From positions 62,001 to 126,000 of the forward strand of contig JAOIUY010000003.1 in assembly GCA_028223755.1 (NCBI GenBank): a DNA stretch of 64,000 nt, written 5' to 3'. The notes beneath the pieces are model-generated. The model had not been told where the DNA came from. It made no database searches and worked only from the letters and a program-made list of their open reading frames with translations. Positions 17,883 to 28,081 of the stretch are shown piece after piece. Each line of letters starts with the position of its first letter. Within the stretch, counting starts at the first letter, position 1. The stretch comes from Pseudomonadales bacterium. GTDB taxonomy: Bacteria > Pseudomonadota > Gammaproteobacteria > Pseudomonadales > UBA7434. Position numbers and translations under genes: made by a program.

Positions 17883-19370
17883 ATGAAACTTTATGAAGAG
17901 CGAGAGCGTCAGCGACCCGATGATTACTTTGCCGATTGGAAAGAGCGAGAGGCGCTTGCTGAGGGAATGATTCCCCTTGTTGGAAAGTTGTATCGTAAAA
18001 ATAATGTCAAAACTTATATTTATGGTCATCCGCTAGTTAATCGATCTGTGATTGAGATTATGCAGGATCACCGAACTGTCCGGCAGATCGAATCTAACGA
18101 ATTGTCTGAGTTTGAAACTTTCCCGGTACTTCGTGCGCTCGCTGCCCATGACTTGGGGCATGCTCATATCGATATTGGGCGTATTTCTGCCCGTTACTTT
18201 TTTGAGGGTGATAATGTTGATGCTGATGGCAAAGCTGTAACGCTTGAAGATTATGTCAGTCAGCAAGTATCTGCATTAATCGGCAAAGATGAAAAGCCTT
18301 TGGCGCAACCACAAGATGTAGTGCTTTACGGTTTTGGTCGCATCGGCCGTTTAATGGCTCGGCTTTTAATCGAGAAAACCGGCGGCGGCGATAATTTACG
18401 TTTGCGGGCGATAGTTGTTCGAAACGGTGGCGAGCATGACCTGATTAAGCGCGCCTCATTATTGCAGCGCGACTCTGTCCACGGACAGTTCAATGGCACA
18501 GTGCGAGTTGATGAAGAGCGCTCTTCATTCATTGCTAACGGTAATGAGATTCGTGTGATCTATGCCAATGCACCCGACCAGATCGACTATACCGAATATG
18601 GTATTAACAATGCGCTAATTGTCGACAATACCGGCATGTGGCGTGATTTTGATGGTCTAGGCTTGCATCTTAAATCAAAGGGAACGAGCAAGGTGTTGTT
18701 AACAGCGCCTGGTAAAGGCGATATGAAAAATATCGTTTCAGGCATCAACGACGATATTATGGATGATTCTGATTTTATTATTTCTGCGGCCTCTTGCACG
18801 ACTAATGCGATTACCCCTCCATTGAAAGCGCTGGATGATGAATTCGGTGTTGAGAGCGGTCATGTCGAAACGGTTCACTCTTACACCAACGATCAAAACC
18901 TAACTGATAACTTTCACAAAGGTAATCGCCGTGGCCGAAGTGCAGCCTTAAATATGGTATTAACCGAAACCGGAGCGGTAAAAGCGGTGGGTAAGGTGCT
19001 GCCGCACCTACTTGGTAAATTATCGGGTAATGCCATCCGTGTGCCGACACCCAATGTGTCGATGGCAATATTAAATCTATCCTTGAAGCGCGAAACCACG
19101 GCTGAAGAGCTCAATGAGTATATGCGCAAGATTTCTGTTCATTCACCCCTGCGTAAGCAAATTGATTTCACTAACTCGCCTGAGGTCGTCTCAACTGATT
19201 TTGTCGGTTCTCGCCGGGCCTGCGTATTTGACGCGCAAGCAACCATTGCCAATGGCAAGAATGTGGTCCTTTATATCTGGTATGACAATGAATTTGGCTA
19301 CACCTGTCAGGTGCACCGAGTTATGGAGAAGATGGCGGGGGTCAAATATGCCATGTATCCTGCCGAATAG
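17883..19370 (+). CDS. gap: Glyceraldehyde-3-phosphate dehydrogenase, long form
   Basis: 495 residues, about 150 more than classical GAPDH. The N-terminal part (1-135) is an extension with EERERQRPDDYFADW and HDLGHAHIDIG. The NAD(P)-binding fold then starts at VVLYGFGRIGRLMARLL (about 142). The catalytic Cys is in AASCTTNAITP (about 305), with HSYTNDQNLTDN and RRGRSAALNM after it. C-terminal WYDNEFGYTCQV is canonical. Long GAPDHs of this type sit beside nqr and mfd in Pseudomonas too, and are thought to work in gluconeogenesis or with NADP. The AGAGG SD lies about seven bases before ATG. A strong terminator follows. Confidence 0.92.
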   Translation: MKLYEERERQRPDDYFADWKEREALAEGMIPLVGKLYRKNNVKTYIYGHPLVNRSVIEIMQDHRTVRQIESNELSEFETFPVLRALAAHDLGHAHIDIGRISARYFFEGDNVDADGKAVTLEDYVSQQVSALIGKDEKPLAQPQDVVLYGFGRIGRLMARLLIEKTGGGDNLRLRAIVVRNGGEHDLIKRASLLQRDSVHGQFNGTVRVDEERSSFIANGNEIRVIYANAPDQIDYTEYGINNALIVDNTGMWRDFDGLGLHLKSKGTSKVLLTAPGKGDMKNIVSGINDDIMDDSDFIISAASCTTNAITPPLKALDDEFGVESGHVETVHSYTNDQNLTDNFHKGNRRGRSAALNMVLTETGAVKAVGKVLPHLLGKLSGNAIRVPTPNVSMAILNLSLKRETTAEELNEYMRKISVHSPLRKQIDFTNSPEVVSTDFVGSRRACVFDAQATIANGKNVVLYIWYDNEFGYTCQVHRVMEKMAGVKYAMYPAE

Positions 19371-19411
19371 GCAAAATTCGCCCTAAATAGCACCCGCTAA
19401 CTCTTAACAGC

Positions 19412-19442
19412 ACAGGCCTATCACAGTGTAGGCCTGTTTTTT
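19412..19442 (+). terminator. Rho-independent terminator of gap
   Basis: Perfect stem ACAGGCCTA (19412-19420) and TAGGCCTGT (19429-19437), loop TCACAGTG, then a run of six T (19437-19442). Confidence 0.93.
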
Positions 19443-19446
19443 ACAC

Positions 19447-19671
19447 CTAATTGACGGCTGTTTTTAAGCTGCAATACTTCCCGGCTACTTTTTCCTCATA
19501 TTCATCCTGAAGCGCGTCTGGAATCGCCCATTACTTGCGGCTTAAATTGGTCATCTAATTTTGGGAAAAGTATTCAAAATCATCAACAAAGTCATCCCTG
19601 AGTGGCTTACTTAACGTATCACCTCTATAATGCCGCGCGTTGTTTCCCCATGGTATCTGTGTTTTGACGAT
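19447..19671 (-). other. Gap before nqrA; possible broken minus-strand gene
   Basis: The space between the gap terminator and nqrA (19443-19897, 455 bases) has no annotated gene. On the minus strand one frame between a TAA at 19672 and a TAG near 19447 reads like protein in three blocks (TQIPWGNNARHYRGDTLSK; then MTNLSRK; then WAIPDALQDEYEEKVAGKYC) separated by single TAG and TAA codons. This suggests an old gene broken by nonsense changes, but I recognise no family and chance is possible. The remainder should contain the nqr promoter, which I could not place. A 26-codon plus-strand frame (19821-19901) ends in an ATGA overlap with nqrA. Confidence 0.25.
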
Positions 19672-19897
19672 TTAGTCAGGATTCAGAGTGTTTTGCTGAT
19701 TTTATATATTTAATAACTACATCAGCTTTTACTGGTTTGAGCGGTTTGGTTTTTGAGAGACATAATTCTCGTATTGAGCCGATAAATCCGTTTGTTACCG
19801 AGTGGGATACGCTGATTTTTATGAAATTGAATTATTCAATTTCACGAGACCATTTCATCCTAAAAGAAAGATATATGTCATTTTTAAAGGCAGGTAT

Positions 19898-21238
19898 ATG
19901 ATCAAAATTAAACGGGGCCTAGATTTGCCAATTGAGGGAGCCCCTCGACAGGCAATTGAGGCAGGTGCCACGGCTCGTTCCGTTGCATTAATCGGTTTTG
20001 ACTACATTGGCATGAAGCCAACTATGAGCGTCCAGGAAGGCGATAGAGTCAAATTAGGGCAGATGCTTTTCACTGACAAGAAAAACGCTGGGGTTAAGTA
20101 CACTTCACCAGGTACTGGTGTGGTTAGTGCCATTAATCGCGGCGATAAGCGTGCGCTTCAATCCGTGGTGATTGACCTTGATGGTGACGAAGAGATTACT
20201 TTCGATTCTTATGCTGCCGCAGATTTATCGAGCTTAGACGGCGCCAAGGTTCGCGAGCAACTAATTGAATCCGGTAGCTGGGCTTCGTTACGCACCCGTC
20301 CTTTCAGTAAGGTCCCTGCTATTGATGGCACTGCCAATGCCATATTTGTTACTGCTATGGATACTAATCCATTAGCGGCTGATCCTGCGCTCATTATCGC
20401 AGCGAGTGCCTCCGATTTTGAAAATGGCCTAACCGTTCTATCACGTCTTGGCGCATCGACGGTTTATTGCTGTGTTGCAGCCGATTCTACTGTCAGTGTC
20501 GGTAACTCAGGCGCTGAACTGGCCGCGTTTTCTGGCCCCCATCCAGCGGGTCTGGCCGGCACTCATATACATAATCTTGCCCCAGCTTCAGCTTCTCGCG
20601 TTGCTTGGACGATTAACTATCAAGATGTTATTGCGTTTGGCAAATTATTTACCGAAGGGCGTATTTCTGTTGCTCGTACTGTTTCACTCGCTGGACCCTC
20701 TGTTAACGACCCTGTGTTACTGCAAACGCGAACAGGTGCCTGTATAGATGAGCTTATTGCCGGCAAGGTTTCGGGAGCGGACCCAAGAGCTATTTCAGGT
20801 TCAATATTTAATGGCCGTAAAGCGCGGGGTGCCTATGCCTATCTAGGTCGTTACCACCAGCAGATCACTGTTCTAGAAGAGGGCCGTGATCGTGAATTCA
20901 TGTCTTATCTACGTGCTGGTGTGAATAAGCATTCGGTTACTCGTACGTTTATTTCTTCACTAGCGTCTAGCAAGCTGTTCTCGTTTACTACGACTACCAA
21001 CGGAAGTGATAGAGCAATGGTTCCGATTGGCAGTTACGAGCGTGTTATGCCTCTCGATATATTGCCTACGCAATTGTTGCGCGCTTTACTGGTTGGCGAT
21101 ACATCAACAGCACAAAAGCTTGGCTGCTTAGAACTCGACGAAGAAGATCTAGCGTTGTGTACTTATGTTTGCCCGGGCAAATACGAATATGGGCCTATCC
21201 TTCGCGATAATCTCACGCAAATAGAGAAGGAGGGTTAA
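19898..21238 (+). CDS. nqrA: Na+-translocating NADH:quinone reductase subunit A
   Basis: 446 residues from ATG 19898. The frame is open to 19802 but the family begins [12 protein letters not shown], and AAGGCAGG lies just upstream. NqrA is the peripheral subunit that binds ubiquinone in the Na+-pumping NADH dehydrogenase. Typical blocks: [30 protein letters not shown]-like ([14 protein letters not shown]), [20 protein letters not shown], and the C-terminal [17 protein letters not shown]. It starts an eight-gene operon (nqrABCDEF, apbE, nqrM); nqrB follows after four bases. Confidence 0.96.
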   Translation: MIKIKRGLDLPIEGAPRQAIEAGATARSVALIGFDYIGMKPTMSVQEGDRVKLGQMLFTDKKNAGVKYTSPGTGVVSAINRGDKRALQSVVIDLDGDEEITFDSYAAADLSSLDGAKVREQLIESGSWASLRTRPFSKVPAIDGTANAIFVTAMDTNPLAADPALIIAASASDFENGLTVLSRLGASTVYCCVAADSTVSVGNSGAELAAFSGPHPAGLAGTHIHNLAPASASRVAWTINYQDVIAFGKLFTEGRISVARTVSLAGPSVNDPVLLQTRTGACIDELIAGKVSGADPRAISGSIFNGRKARGAYAYLGRYHQQITVLEEGRDREFMSYLRAGVNKHSVTRTFISSLASSKLFSFTTTTNGSDRAMVPIGSYERVMPLDILPTQLLRALLVGDTSTAQKLGCLELDEEDLALCTYVCPGKYEYGPILRDNLTQIEKEG

Positions 21239-21242
21239 GCCA

Positions 21243-22442
21243 ATGTGGTTACGTAAATTACTCGACAATGTTGAGCCGCATTTTACCCCTGGTGGTAAAT
21301 ACGAAAGTTGGTATGCCTTGTACGAAGCTGTCGATACTATTTTCTATCGTCCTTCATCGGTGACTAAAGGTGCTTCTCACGTTCGTGATGGTATCGATCT
21401 AAAGCGCATTATGATTACCGTTTGGTTGGCGACTTTTCCCGCTATGTTTTACGGTATGTACAATGTGGGTCATCAGGCGAATGATATTCTTGCCGCGGGT
21501 GAGATTTTAGCCGGTGATGGCTGGCGCATCACAATGACGGCGATGTTTGCCGGTTTTGACCCAAATAGCATTTGGGATTGTTTTGTTCATGGTGCTTTCT
21601 ATTTTGTCCCAATTTACCTAACGACTTTTATTGTCGGCGGCTTTTGGGAAGTCTTGTTCGCTGTTAAGCGCGGCCATGAGATTAACGAAGGCTTCTTTGT
21701 TACTTCTGTTTTATTTGCTCTGACCTGTCCTCCAAATATTCCACTTTGGATGGTCGCTCTGGGTATTACCTTTGGTATTGTAGTTGGCAAAGAAGTATTT
21801 GGTGGTACGGGCAAAAACTTCCTTAACCCAGCATTAACAGGCCGAGCTTTCCTTTATTTTGCCTATCCTGCTTTTATGTCAGGTGATGCAGTTTGGACAG
21901 CGGTTGACGGCTACTCGGGTGCAACATCACTTTCTATTGCCTACTCGGACGGTGTTGAAGTGCTACAAAGCTCTATTGGCTGGATGAATGCCTTTGTTGG
22001 TAACGTTCATGGGTCGGTAGGAGAAACGTCGGTCATTGCTATTGGTATCGGTATGGTGATCTTGTTAGCCACCGGTATTGCTTCATGGCGTATTATGTTG
22101 GGTACATTCGTCGGTATGTTCGCTCTTTCAGGTTTGTTTAACTGGATTGGTAGTGATAGCAACCTCATGTTTGCTCTGCCTTGGTACTGGCACTTAGTGG
22201 TTGGCGGCTTTATGTTTGGTCTCGTCTTTATGACAACGGACCCAGTCTCAGCTTCAATGACAAATACAGGCCGTTTTTGGTACGGCGTATTGATTGGTTT
22301 GATGACGGTGTTGATTCGAGTGGTCAACCCTGCATTCCCTGAAGGTATTATGTTGGCGATTTTATTCTCCAACTTATTTGCACCGTTGATTGATCATATT
22401 GTGGTAACTGCAAATATTAATAGGAGGTTGGCTCGTGGCTAG
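21243..22442 (+). CDS. nqrB: Na+-translocating NADH:quinone reductase subunit B
   Basis: 399 residues, multi-pass membrane protein carrying riboflavin and a covalent FMN and forming the Na+ channel. The FMN-attachment threonine lies in [16 protein letters not shown] (about 225-240), the site modified by ApbE. About ten hydrophobic segments are visible; [26 protein letters not shown] closes the protein. Close relative RnfD shares the fold, but order and neighbours are Nqr. Its end overlaps the GTG of nqrC by eight bases, with AGGAGG (22422-22427) inside nqrB serving as the nqrC SD. Confidence 0.97.
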   Translation: MWLRKLLDNVEPHFTPGGKYESWYALYEAVDTIFYRPSSVTKGASHVRDGIDLKRIMITVWLATFPAMFYGMYNVGHQANDILAAGEILAGDGWRITMTAMFAGFDPNSIWDCFVHGAFYFVPIYLTTFIVGGFWEVLFAVKRGHEINEGFFVTSVLFALTCPPNIPLWMVALGITFGIVVGKEVFGGTGKNFLNPALTGRAFLYFAYPAFMSGDAVWTAVDGYSGATSLSIAYSDGVEVLQSSIGWMNAFVGNVHGSVGETSVIAIGIGMVILLATGIASWRIMLGTFVGMFALSGLFNWIGSDSNLMFALPWYWHLVVGGFMFGLVFMTTDPVSASMTNTGRFWYGVLIGLMTVLIRVVNPAFPEGIMLAILFSNLFAPLIDHIVVTANINRRLARG

Positions 22443-23205
22443 TCAAGATAGTATTCAAAAAACCTTAACGGTTGCTTTACTACTGTGCTTTGTCTGTTCG
22501 GTGATTGTATCGGCGGCAGCAGTTATCTTGCGCCCAATGCAAGAGTCCAACAAAGCCCTCGATAAAAAGAAAAATATTCTCTTAGCCGCGGGTTTGTATC
22601 AAGAAAGTCTTTCAGTTGATGAGCAGTTCTCGGCGATTCAAACGCGTATCGTTGACCTGTCGACTGGCCTTTTTGTTGATGTAGACGATGTAGATGCTTT
22701 TGATCAGCGTAAATCAGCCAAAGATCCTGCTACTTCGCAGGCACTTTCTAGTGATGCTGATATTGCAAAAATTTCCCGTCGAGAAAACCAAGCAGTGGTT
22801 TACATCGTAGAATCCAATGACACTTTTGATAAAATTATCTTGCCTGTCCATGGATATGGCCTCTGGTCGACTTTATATGGCTTTGTAGCTCTAGAGAGCG
22901 ACCTCAATACAATCGCTGGTTTGGGCTTTTATGACCATGCAGAAACGCCTGGCTTAGGTGGTGAAGTTGATAACCCACGCTGGAAAGCGTTTTGGCCTGG
23001 TAAGCAAGTCTACAAAGATGGCGAAGTCGCTATTGAGGTTGTAAAGGGCGCTGTAATTGCGGGTTCAGATCGAGCTAATTATCAGGTTGATGGATTGTCT
23101 GGTGCAACACTGACCAGCCGAGGCGTCTCTAATCTGCTGACCTTTTGGCTTGGCGAGGATGGCTTTCAAGCGTTCCTGAGTAATCTTAAATCAGGTAGCG
23201 CTTAA
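22435..23205 (+). CDS. nqrC: Na+-translocating NADH:quinone reductase subunit C
   Basis: 256 residues, one N-terminal membrane helix (about 10-30) and a periplasmic domain with the second covalent FMN. The attachment motif is [13 protein letters not shown] (about 222-234). [18 protein letters not shown] and [16 protein letters not shown] are family signatures. GTG start at 22435 overlaps nqrB. Matches the expected length of NqrC (about 255-260). Confidence 0.97.
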   Translation: MASQDSIQKTLTVALLLCFVCSVIVSAAAVILRPMQESNKALDKKKNILLAAGLYQESLSVDEQFSAIQTRIVDLSTGLFVDVDDVDAFDQRKSAKDPATSQALSSDADIAKISRRENQAVVYIVESNDTFDKIILPVHGYGLWSTLYGFVALESDLNTIAGLGFYDHAETPGLGGEVDNPRWKAFWPGKQVYKDGEVAIEVVKGAVIAGSDRANYQVDGLSGATLTSRGVSNLLTFWLGEDGFQAFLSNLKSGSA

Positions 23206-23271
23206 TATCCTTTAAGCAGCCTGACTATTTGCTATATAAGTATTTGCTAAAACAGCAGCAGAGAGAATTTT

Positions 23272-23937
23272 ATGAGTGTTGATACAAAAAAGATTTTAGT
23301 TACGCCGATATTCGATGATAACCCGATTGCATTGCAAATTTTGGGCATCTGTTCGGCGTTAGCGGTAACCACCGGCTTGGAAACAACGTTAGTTATGTGT
23401 ATTGCTTTAACGGCGGTAACATCATTTTCTAATGTATTTGTTTCTTTGGTTCGTAACCATGTGCCAAGCAGTATTCGTATTATCGTGCAGATGATAATCA
23501 TTGCTTCACTGGTAATCGTCGTTGACCAAATCCTTAAAGCCGTTGCTTATGATGTCAGTAAGCAGCTTTCGGTTTTTGTTGGTTTGATTATCACTAACTG
23601 TATTGTTATGGGGCGAGCAGAAGCCTTTGCGATGAAAAATCCACCATGGCCTAGCTTTTTAGATGGCTTCGGTAATGGTTTAGGTTACAGCGTAGTGCTT
23701 TTGTTTGTTGCTTTCTTCCGTGAGTTATTGGGTGCAGGTAAATTATTTGGTGTTGAGTTGTTATCTTTGGCTACCGAGGGTGGCTGGTATATACCAAACG
23801 GCATGATGCTGTTGCCGCCAAGTGCTTTCTTTATTATCGGGTTTTTTATCTGGATTTTACGGGTTCGTAAAACCGCCCAAATTGAAGCTGAAGAGTTTAA
23901 GATTGTCAAAAACTCAACGCTACGGGAGGCTTTGTAA
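23272..23937 (+). CDS. nqrD: Na+-translocating NADH:quinone reductase subunit D
   Basis: 221 residues with six membrane helices. NqrD and NqrE form an inverted-topology pair whose conserved Cys residues hold an intramembrane iron centre: here Cys27 (GICSALAV) and Cys at about 110 ([13 protein letters not shown]). [16 protein letters not shown] is a family block. GAGAG precedes ATG 23272. The stop overlaps the start of nqrE (TAATG). Confidence 0.96.
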   Translation: MSVDTKKILVTPIFDDNPIALQILGICSALAVTTGLETTLVMCIALTAVTSFSNVFVSLVRNHVPSSIRIIVQMIIIASLVIVVDQILKAVAYDVSKQLSVFVGLIITNCIVMGRAEAFAMKNPPWPSFLDGFGNGLGYSVVLLFVAFFRELLGAGKLFGVELLSLATEGGWYIPNGMMLLPPSAFFIIGFFIWILRVRKTAQIEAEEFKIVKNSTLREAL

Positions 23938-24545
23938 TGGAGCATTATTTAAGTTTATTCGTGCGTGCCATTTTTATCGAAAACATGGCGTTAAGCTTCT
24001 TCTTAGGTATGTGTACATTTTTGGCGATATCTAAAAAAGTCGAAGCGGCTATTGGATTAAGTATTGCTGTTGTCGTTGTTCTTACCATTACGACACCGCT
24101 CAATAACTTGATCTACCACAATTTACTCGCTGATGGAGCGCTTTCATGGGCGGGTATGCCAGATGTTAATTTAAGCTTTTTAGGCTTTCTAAGTTACATC
24201 GGGGTTATTGCAGCCAGTGTCCAAATACTAGAAATGTTTTTGGATAAATATGTGCCAGCACTCTATAACGCGCTAGGTGTGTTTCTTCCGCTTATTACCG
24301 TTAACTGCGCCATCTTAGGTGCATCGCTCTTTATGGTAGAGCGCGATTATAACTTCACCGAGAGCGCCGTGTTTGGTGCCGGTGCAGGCTTAGGTTGGGG
24401 TTTAGCCATTGTGGCTCTGGCTGGCATTCGTGAGAAGCTAAAGTACAGCGATGTACCTGAAGGCTTAAGAGGGTTGGGCATTACCTTTATTACTGTAGGT
24501 TTGATGTCTCTTGGATTTATGTCTTTTGGTGGTATCGACCTGTAG
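23937..24545 (+). CDS. nqrE: Na+-translocating NADH:quinone reductase subunit E
   Basis: 202 residues, six membrane helices, partner of NqrD. Conserved Cys26 ([10 protein letters not shown]) and Cys at about 120 ([10 protein letters not shown]) complete the iron site. [10 protein letters not shown] and the C-terminal [20 protein letters not shown] are diagnostic. GGGAGG just upstream of ATG 23937 lies within nqrD, and the genes overlap by one base, so translation is coupled. Confidence 0.97.
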   Translation: MEHYLSLFVRAIFIENMALSFFLGMCTFLAISKKVEAAIGLSIAVVVVLTITTPLNNLIYHNLLADGALSWAGMPDVNLSFLGFLSYIGVIAASVQILEMFLDKYVPALYNALGVFLPLITVNCAILGASLFMVERDYNFTESAVFGAGAGLGWGLAIVALAGIREKLKYSDVPEGLRGLGITFITVGLMSLGFMSFGGIDL

Positions 24546-24572
24546 AGCAGGTTATCGAGGAGTTTAGGAAAG

Positions 24573-25793
24573 ATGAATGAAATTACTCTAGGCGTTGGTA
24601 TGTTCACAGCCATTGTGCTGGCACTAGTCGCTATTATCTTAATTGCTCGCGGGCAATTGGTAAGCACTGGTGATGTAAATATCAATGTTAATGGTGAAAA
24701 AACAATTTCGGTTGCCGCTGGTGACAAGTTGCTTCAAACCTTAGCTTCTAACGATTTGTTTTTGGCATCTGCCTGCGGCGGAGGTGGTACTTGCGCGCAG
24801 TGTAAATGTATTGTTTCGGAAGGCGGTGGTTCTATACTCGCAACCGAAGAGCCACATTTTACTCGTCGCGAGATTCAAGAAGGCTATCGCCTGTCTTGTC
24901 AGGTTGCTGTAAAGCAAGATATGAAAGTTCAGATACCTGAAGAGGTATTCGGCGTTAAGCAATGGGAATGTACTGTTGAGTCAAACCCAAATGTAGCGAC
25001 CTTTATTAAAGAGCTTACACTGCGCTTACCTGAAGGCGAAAATGTGAACTTCCGAGCCGGTGGTTATGTACAGCTAGAATGTCCGCCTCACATTGTTAAA
25101 TATGCTGATTTTGATATTGAAGAGCAATACCGTGGTGACTGGGAGCGTTTTGGCTTTTTAGATTTAGAATCAAAAGTTGATGAAACCGTAATTCGCGCTT
25201 ATTCAATGGCTAACTATCCACAAGAGCAGGGCGTTGTTAAATTTAATATACGCTGTGCAACGCCGCCGCCCAATAATCTTGCACTCACTCCTGGGCAAAT
25301 GTCTTCTTGGACCTTTGGCTTAAAACCGGGTGATAAGGTCAAGGTTTATGGTCCCTTCGGTGAGTTCTTTGCTAAAGAGACTAAAGCCGAGATGGTGTTT
25401 GTTGGTGGTGGTGCGGGAATGGCGCCAATGCGTTCACACATCTTTGATCAGCTCCGTCGAATTCATACCGATCGTAAGATATCCTTTTGGTACGGTGCTC
25501 GCTCAATGCGTGAAGCATTTTACGTCGATGAGTACGATACGCTTGAGTCTGAAAACGATAACTTCGATTGGCATTTAGCGCTCTCTGATCCATTGCCAGA
25601 AGATAACTGGGAAGGGTTAACAGGCTTTATCCACCAGGTTCTTTTTGATAATTATTTGAAAGATCATCCTGCGCCAGAAGATTGTGAGTACTATATGTGT
25701 GGGCCACCTATGATGAACTCAGCGGTTATTTCAATGCTGCTGGATCTCGGTGTTGAGCCTGAAAATATTATGCTCGATGATTTTGGTGGCTAA
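24573..25793 (+). CDS. nqrF: Na+-translocating NADH:quinone reductase subunit F
   Basis: 406 residues; takes electrons from NADH through FAD to a 2Fe-2S cluster. N-terminal membrane helix (about 5-25). Ferredoxin domain with cluster ligands in [14 protein letters not shown] and RLSCQV. FAD motif RAYSMANYP, then NADH-binding [15 protein letters not shown] and [10 protein letters not shown]-terminal MLDDFGG is as in characterised NqrF. apbE follows immediately after the stop. Confidence 0.97.
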   Translation: MNEITLGVGMFTAIVLALVAIILIARGQLVSTGDVNINVNGEKTISVAAGDKLLQTLASNDLFLASACGGGGTCAQCKCIVSEGGGSILATEEPHFTRREIQEGYRLSCQVAVKQDMKVQIPEEVFGVKQWECTVESNPNVATFIKELTLRLPEGENVNFRAGGYVQLECPPHIVKYADFDIEEQYRGDWERFGFLDLESKVDETVIRAYSMANYPQEQGVVKFNIRCATPPPNNLALTPGQMSSWTFGLKPGDKVKVYGPFGEFFAKETKAEMVFVGGGAGMAPMRSHIFDQLRRIHTDRKISFWYGARSMREAFYVDEYDTLESENDNFDWHLALSDPLPEDNWEGLTGFIHQVLFDNYLKDHPAPEDCEYYMCGPPMMNSAVISMLLDLGVEPENIMLDDFGG

Positions 25794-25835
25794 TTGATTG
25801 ACGTTCTTGTGAGTAATTTAATTAGAATCAAGACA

Positions 25836-26903
25836 ATGACAGCGATGCTATTTTTAGCGTCGCTGTTTTTGCTTCTGGGTTGCGATTCGCAAAGGGCGGC
25901 TGATGATTTATATGCAGCTCATCGCTGGTCGGGCGAGACCATGGGGACTTATTATCGGATTACGATTGTAGAAGATATTGATGCTCAAGATGGAATTGAT
26001 CTAACTTTAGCTAAGCAGCGTGTCGAACAGCAATTGGATGAAATTATTGCATCGATGTCGACCTATGAAGTTGATTCAGAAATTTCTCAATTTAATCGTC
26101 TTCAGGCTAATCAGTGCCTTCCGGTCTCCCAATCATTATTGGATGTTGTTACGCTTTCATTCGAAATAAATGCAAAGTCACTAGGCGCTTTTAATCCCTT
26201 AGTTGCTCCACTTGTTGAGCGCTGGGGTTTTGGTAGTTCTAGTGCTGATTTTGTTTATCCCGACGAAAATGAAATTGCTCGCTTGCTGGCTCGAGCAGAT
26301 ATGTCGGCGTTATCAATTGATGATACAGCGCAGTCCCTATGTAAATCGGCCGATATTGAATTAGACCTTTCTGCCATTGCTAAGGGTTATGCTGTTGATC
26401 GCATTGCCGATCAGTTAGCTGCGCTTTCAGCCACTAATTACTTAGTGGATGTCGGCGGCGAGCTGATTGTTGCCGGTCACAACCCGACAGGTCAGGCTTG
26501 GCGGCTAGCGATAGAAAAGCCTGTTTTCCGTTTAGGTGAGATTGAGCAGCTAGTCGGTTTAACTGACGTAGCTATTGCAACTTCTGGTGATTATCGTAAC
26601 TTTTTTGAATATCAGGGTAAGCGCTATTCGCATACGATTGATGTAAGAACCGGTTATCCCGTGCAGCATAATCTTGCATCGGTTAGCGTCATAGCGGACA
26701 CAGCCGCTGAGGCGGATGCTTGGGCGACAGCTTTAACGGTGCTGGGAGAAAAGCACGCTAGGCAGTTAGTTGACGAGCAAGGTCTTGCGGTCTATTTAAT
26801 TAAGCGCGAGAATAGTTCAGCAAATGAGCCTGAAAGTACAGAATCTGAAGAGACGGTGACAGCTTGGTATTCTGAGCAATTTAGTCCTTATATTTTACAA
26901 TAA
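25836..26903 (+). CDS. apbE: FAD:protein FMN transferase ApbE (lipoprotein)
   Basis: About 355 residues from ATG 25836. The frame is open to 25794, directly after nqrF's stop, but 25836 puts a standard lipoprotein signal at the N terminus ([18 protein letters not shown], lipobox LLGC). ApbE transfers FMN to threonines in the S(G/T)AT motifs of NqrB and NqrC. Family blocks: [82 protein letters not shown]. The acidic tail ([12 protein letters not shown]) is variable. Position in the nqr operon fits its role. Confidence 0.95.
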   Translation: MTAMLFLASLFLLLGCDSQRAADDLYAAHRWSGETMGTYYRITIVEDIDAQDGIDLTLAKQRVEQQLDEIIASMSTYEVDSEISQFNRLQANQCLPVSQSLLDVVTLSFEINAKSLGAFNPLVAPLVERWGFGSSSADFVYPDENEIARLLARADMSALSIDDTAQSLCKSADIELDLSAIAKGYAVDRIADQLAALSATNYLVDVGGELIVAGHNPTGQAWRLAIEKPVFRLGEIEQLVGLTDVAIATSGDYRNFFEYQGKRYSHTIDVRTGYPVQHNLASVSVIADTAAEADAWATALTVLGEKHARQLVDEQGLAVYLIKRENSSANEPESTESEETVTAWYSEQFSPYILQ

Positions 26904-26941
26904 GCCGCCTTGTTAATAGGCGCGTAATCGAGATCTACCCA

Positions 26942-27178
26942 ATGGCAACATTCTTTTTTACATTAGGTTTTTTACTGCTTGTAGTCGCTGCAATGGCTGT
27001 TGGCGTTATCTTTGCCAATAAACCCATTAAGGGCTCATGTGGTGGTATACAGGCTTTAGGACTTGGCGGAGACTGTGACATCTGTGGTGGCGATACCGCA
27101 AAATGCGATGAAGAGAATGAGCGAGTTGCAGCAGAGCAACAAGCGGCTAAGCCTGTTTTTTATAATGCCGATAAATAA
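26942..27178 (+). CDS. nqrM: Nqr assembly protein NqrM (DUF539)
   Basis: 78 residues: one N-terminal membrane helix (about 4-25) followed by a Cys-rich tail: [13 protein letters not shown] and AKCDEEN. NqrM is needed for assembly of the NqrD/E iron centre, with the cysteines thought to deliver iron. It is the usual last gene of nqr operons. SD is weak (GAGATC). It is followed by a short 12-bp repeat array and converges with nth. Confidence 0.94.
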   Translation: MATFFFTLGFLLLVVAAMAVGVIFANKPIKGSCGGIQALGLGGDCDICGGDTAKCDEENERVAAEQQAAKPVFYNADK

Positions 27179-27183
27179 TTAGC

Positions 27184-27231
27184 ACTTCAACTTCTACTTC
27201 AATTAGCGATTCAATTATCACTTCAACAATA
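27184..27231. repeat. Four imperfect 12-bp tandem repeats
   Basis: Units of exactly 12 bases start at 27184, 27196, 27208 and 27220, each containing [AG][CT/T]TTCAA followed by a variable pentamer. The array fills the whole space between the stops of nqrM and nth and contains no gene. Confidence 0.7.
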
Positions 27232-27232
27232 G

Positions 27233-27886
27233 CTAGGGCTTTTTCGCGATGAAAGCCTTTTTTCGTTTCGGATAGCAGCCGGTACAAATTTCACAAACGG
27301 TTCCATCGCATCCTCTGGCGCTACAAAACTCTCGGCCATAAAAGATAATTTGTAAATGCAGTTTATTCCAATATTTTTTATCGAATAGCTTTTTCAAATC
27401 GCGCTCTGTTTGAACCACATTTTTGCCGTTAGTCAAACCCCAGCGTTGAGCAAGGCGATGGATGTGTGTGTCGACAGGGAAGGCGGGGTGGCCAAAGCCT
27501 TGTGACATAACAACGCTAGCTGTCTTATGCCCAACACCTGGTAGCTCTTCAAGCAGTTCTATATCTTCTGGCACCTCACCATTATATTTATCCATTAAAA
27601 TCTGTGACAACTCGACAATAGCACGCGATTTTCTTGGTGCGAGTCCGCAGGGCTTAATGATGGGGTAGAGTTGTTCTGGGGTTTTTGTGGCCATTTTTTT
27701 AGCATTGTTAGCCAGCTTGAAGAGCGCAGGGGTCACTTGATTGACGCGAATATCCGTACATTGGGCTGATAACAGCACGGCCACTAGTAAGGTGTAATTA
27801 TCGCTATGGTCTAACGGCACAGGTGTGCTCTTGTAGAGTCGATTGAGTACCTTGTGAGCAAAAGCTGCACGCTCTTTTTTTAACAT
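27233..27886 (-). CDS. nth: Endonuclease III-like DNA glycosylase/AP lyase
   Basis: 217 residues. Removes oxidised pyrimidines and cleaves the abasic site. Helix-hairpin-helix ELPGVGHKTASVV (about 112-124) carries the catalytic Lys, and PVDTHIHRLAQRWGL the catalytic Asp. ALLSAQCTD-like VLLSAQCTDIRVNQVTP is present. The C-terminal cysteines do not follow the usual C-x6-C-x2-C-x5-C cluster spacing: they are at about 188, 193, 198, 201 and 204 (CSARGCDGTVCEICTGC). The enzyme fold is clear, but whether a 4Fe-4S cluster is bound is uncertain. Start ATG 27886. Confidence 0.88.
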   Translation of the reverse strand: MLKKERAAFAHKVLNRLYKSTPVPLDHSDNYTLLVAVLLSAQCTDIRVNQVTPALFKLANNAKKMATKTPEQLYPIIKPCGLAPRKSRAIVELSQILMDKYNGEVPEDIELLEELPGVGHKTASVVMSQGFGHPAFPVDTHIHRLAQRWGLTNGKNVVQTERDLKKLFDKKYWNKLHLQIIFYGREFCSARGCDGTVCEICTGCYPKRKKAFIAKKP

Positions 27887-28081
27887 GCGGTTACCATCTT
27901 GAGGGGTTGATTATTAAGCACTCTATGTCGGATGAGCTGCTCTCTTAGCAGATTGTCTAAGTCGATTGCCTGAGTAGATTGGATGATCTAAAGCGGGTAA
28001 ACTCTACTTCAACCAGAATGCAGGCTTATTCTACACGCTCTGCTTCTATTCTAAACAGCACTCATCATACAAAAATGGCTT

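Noticed and set aside
19821-19901. 26-codon plus-strand frame ending in an ATGA overlap with nqrA
   Set aside because: Good overlap but no SD; composition is unconvincing, and chance is likely.
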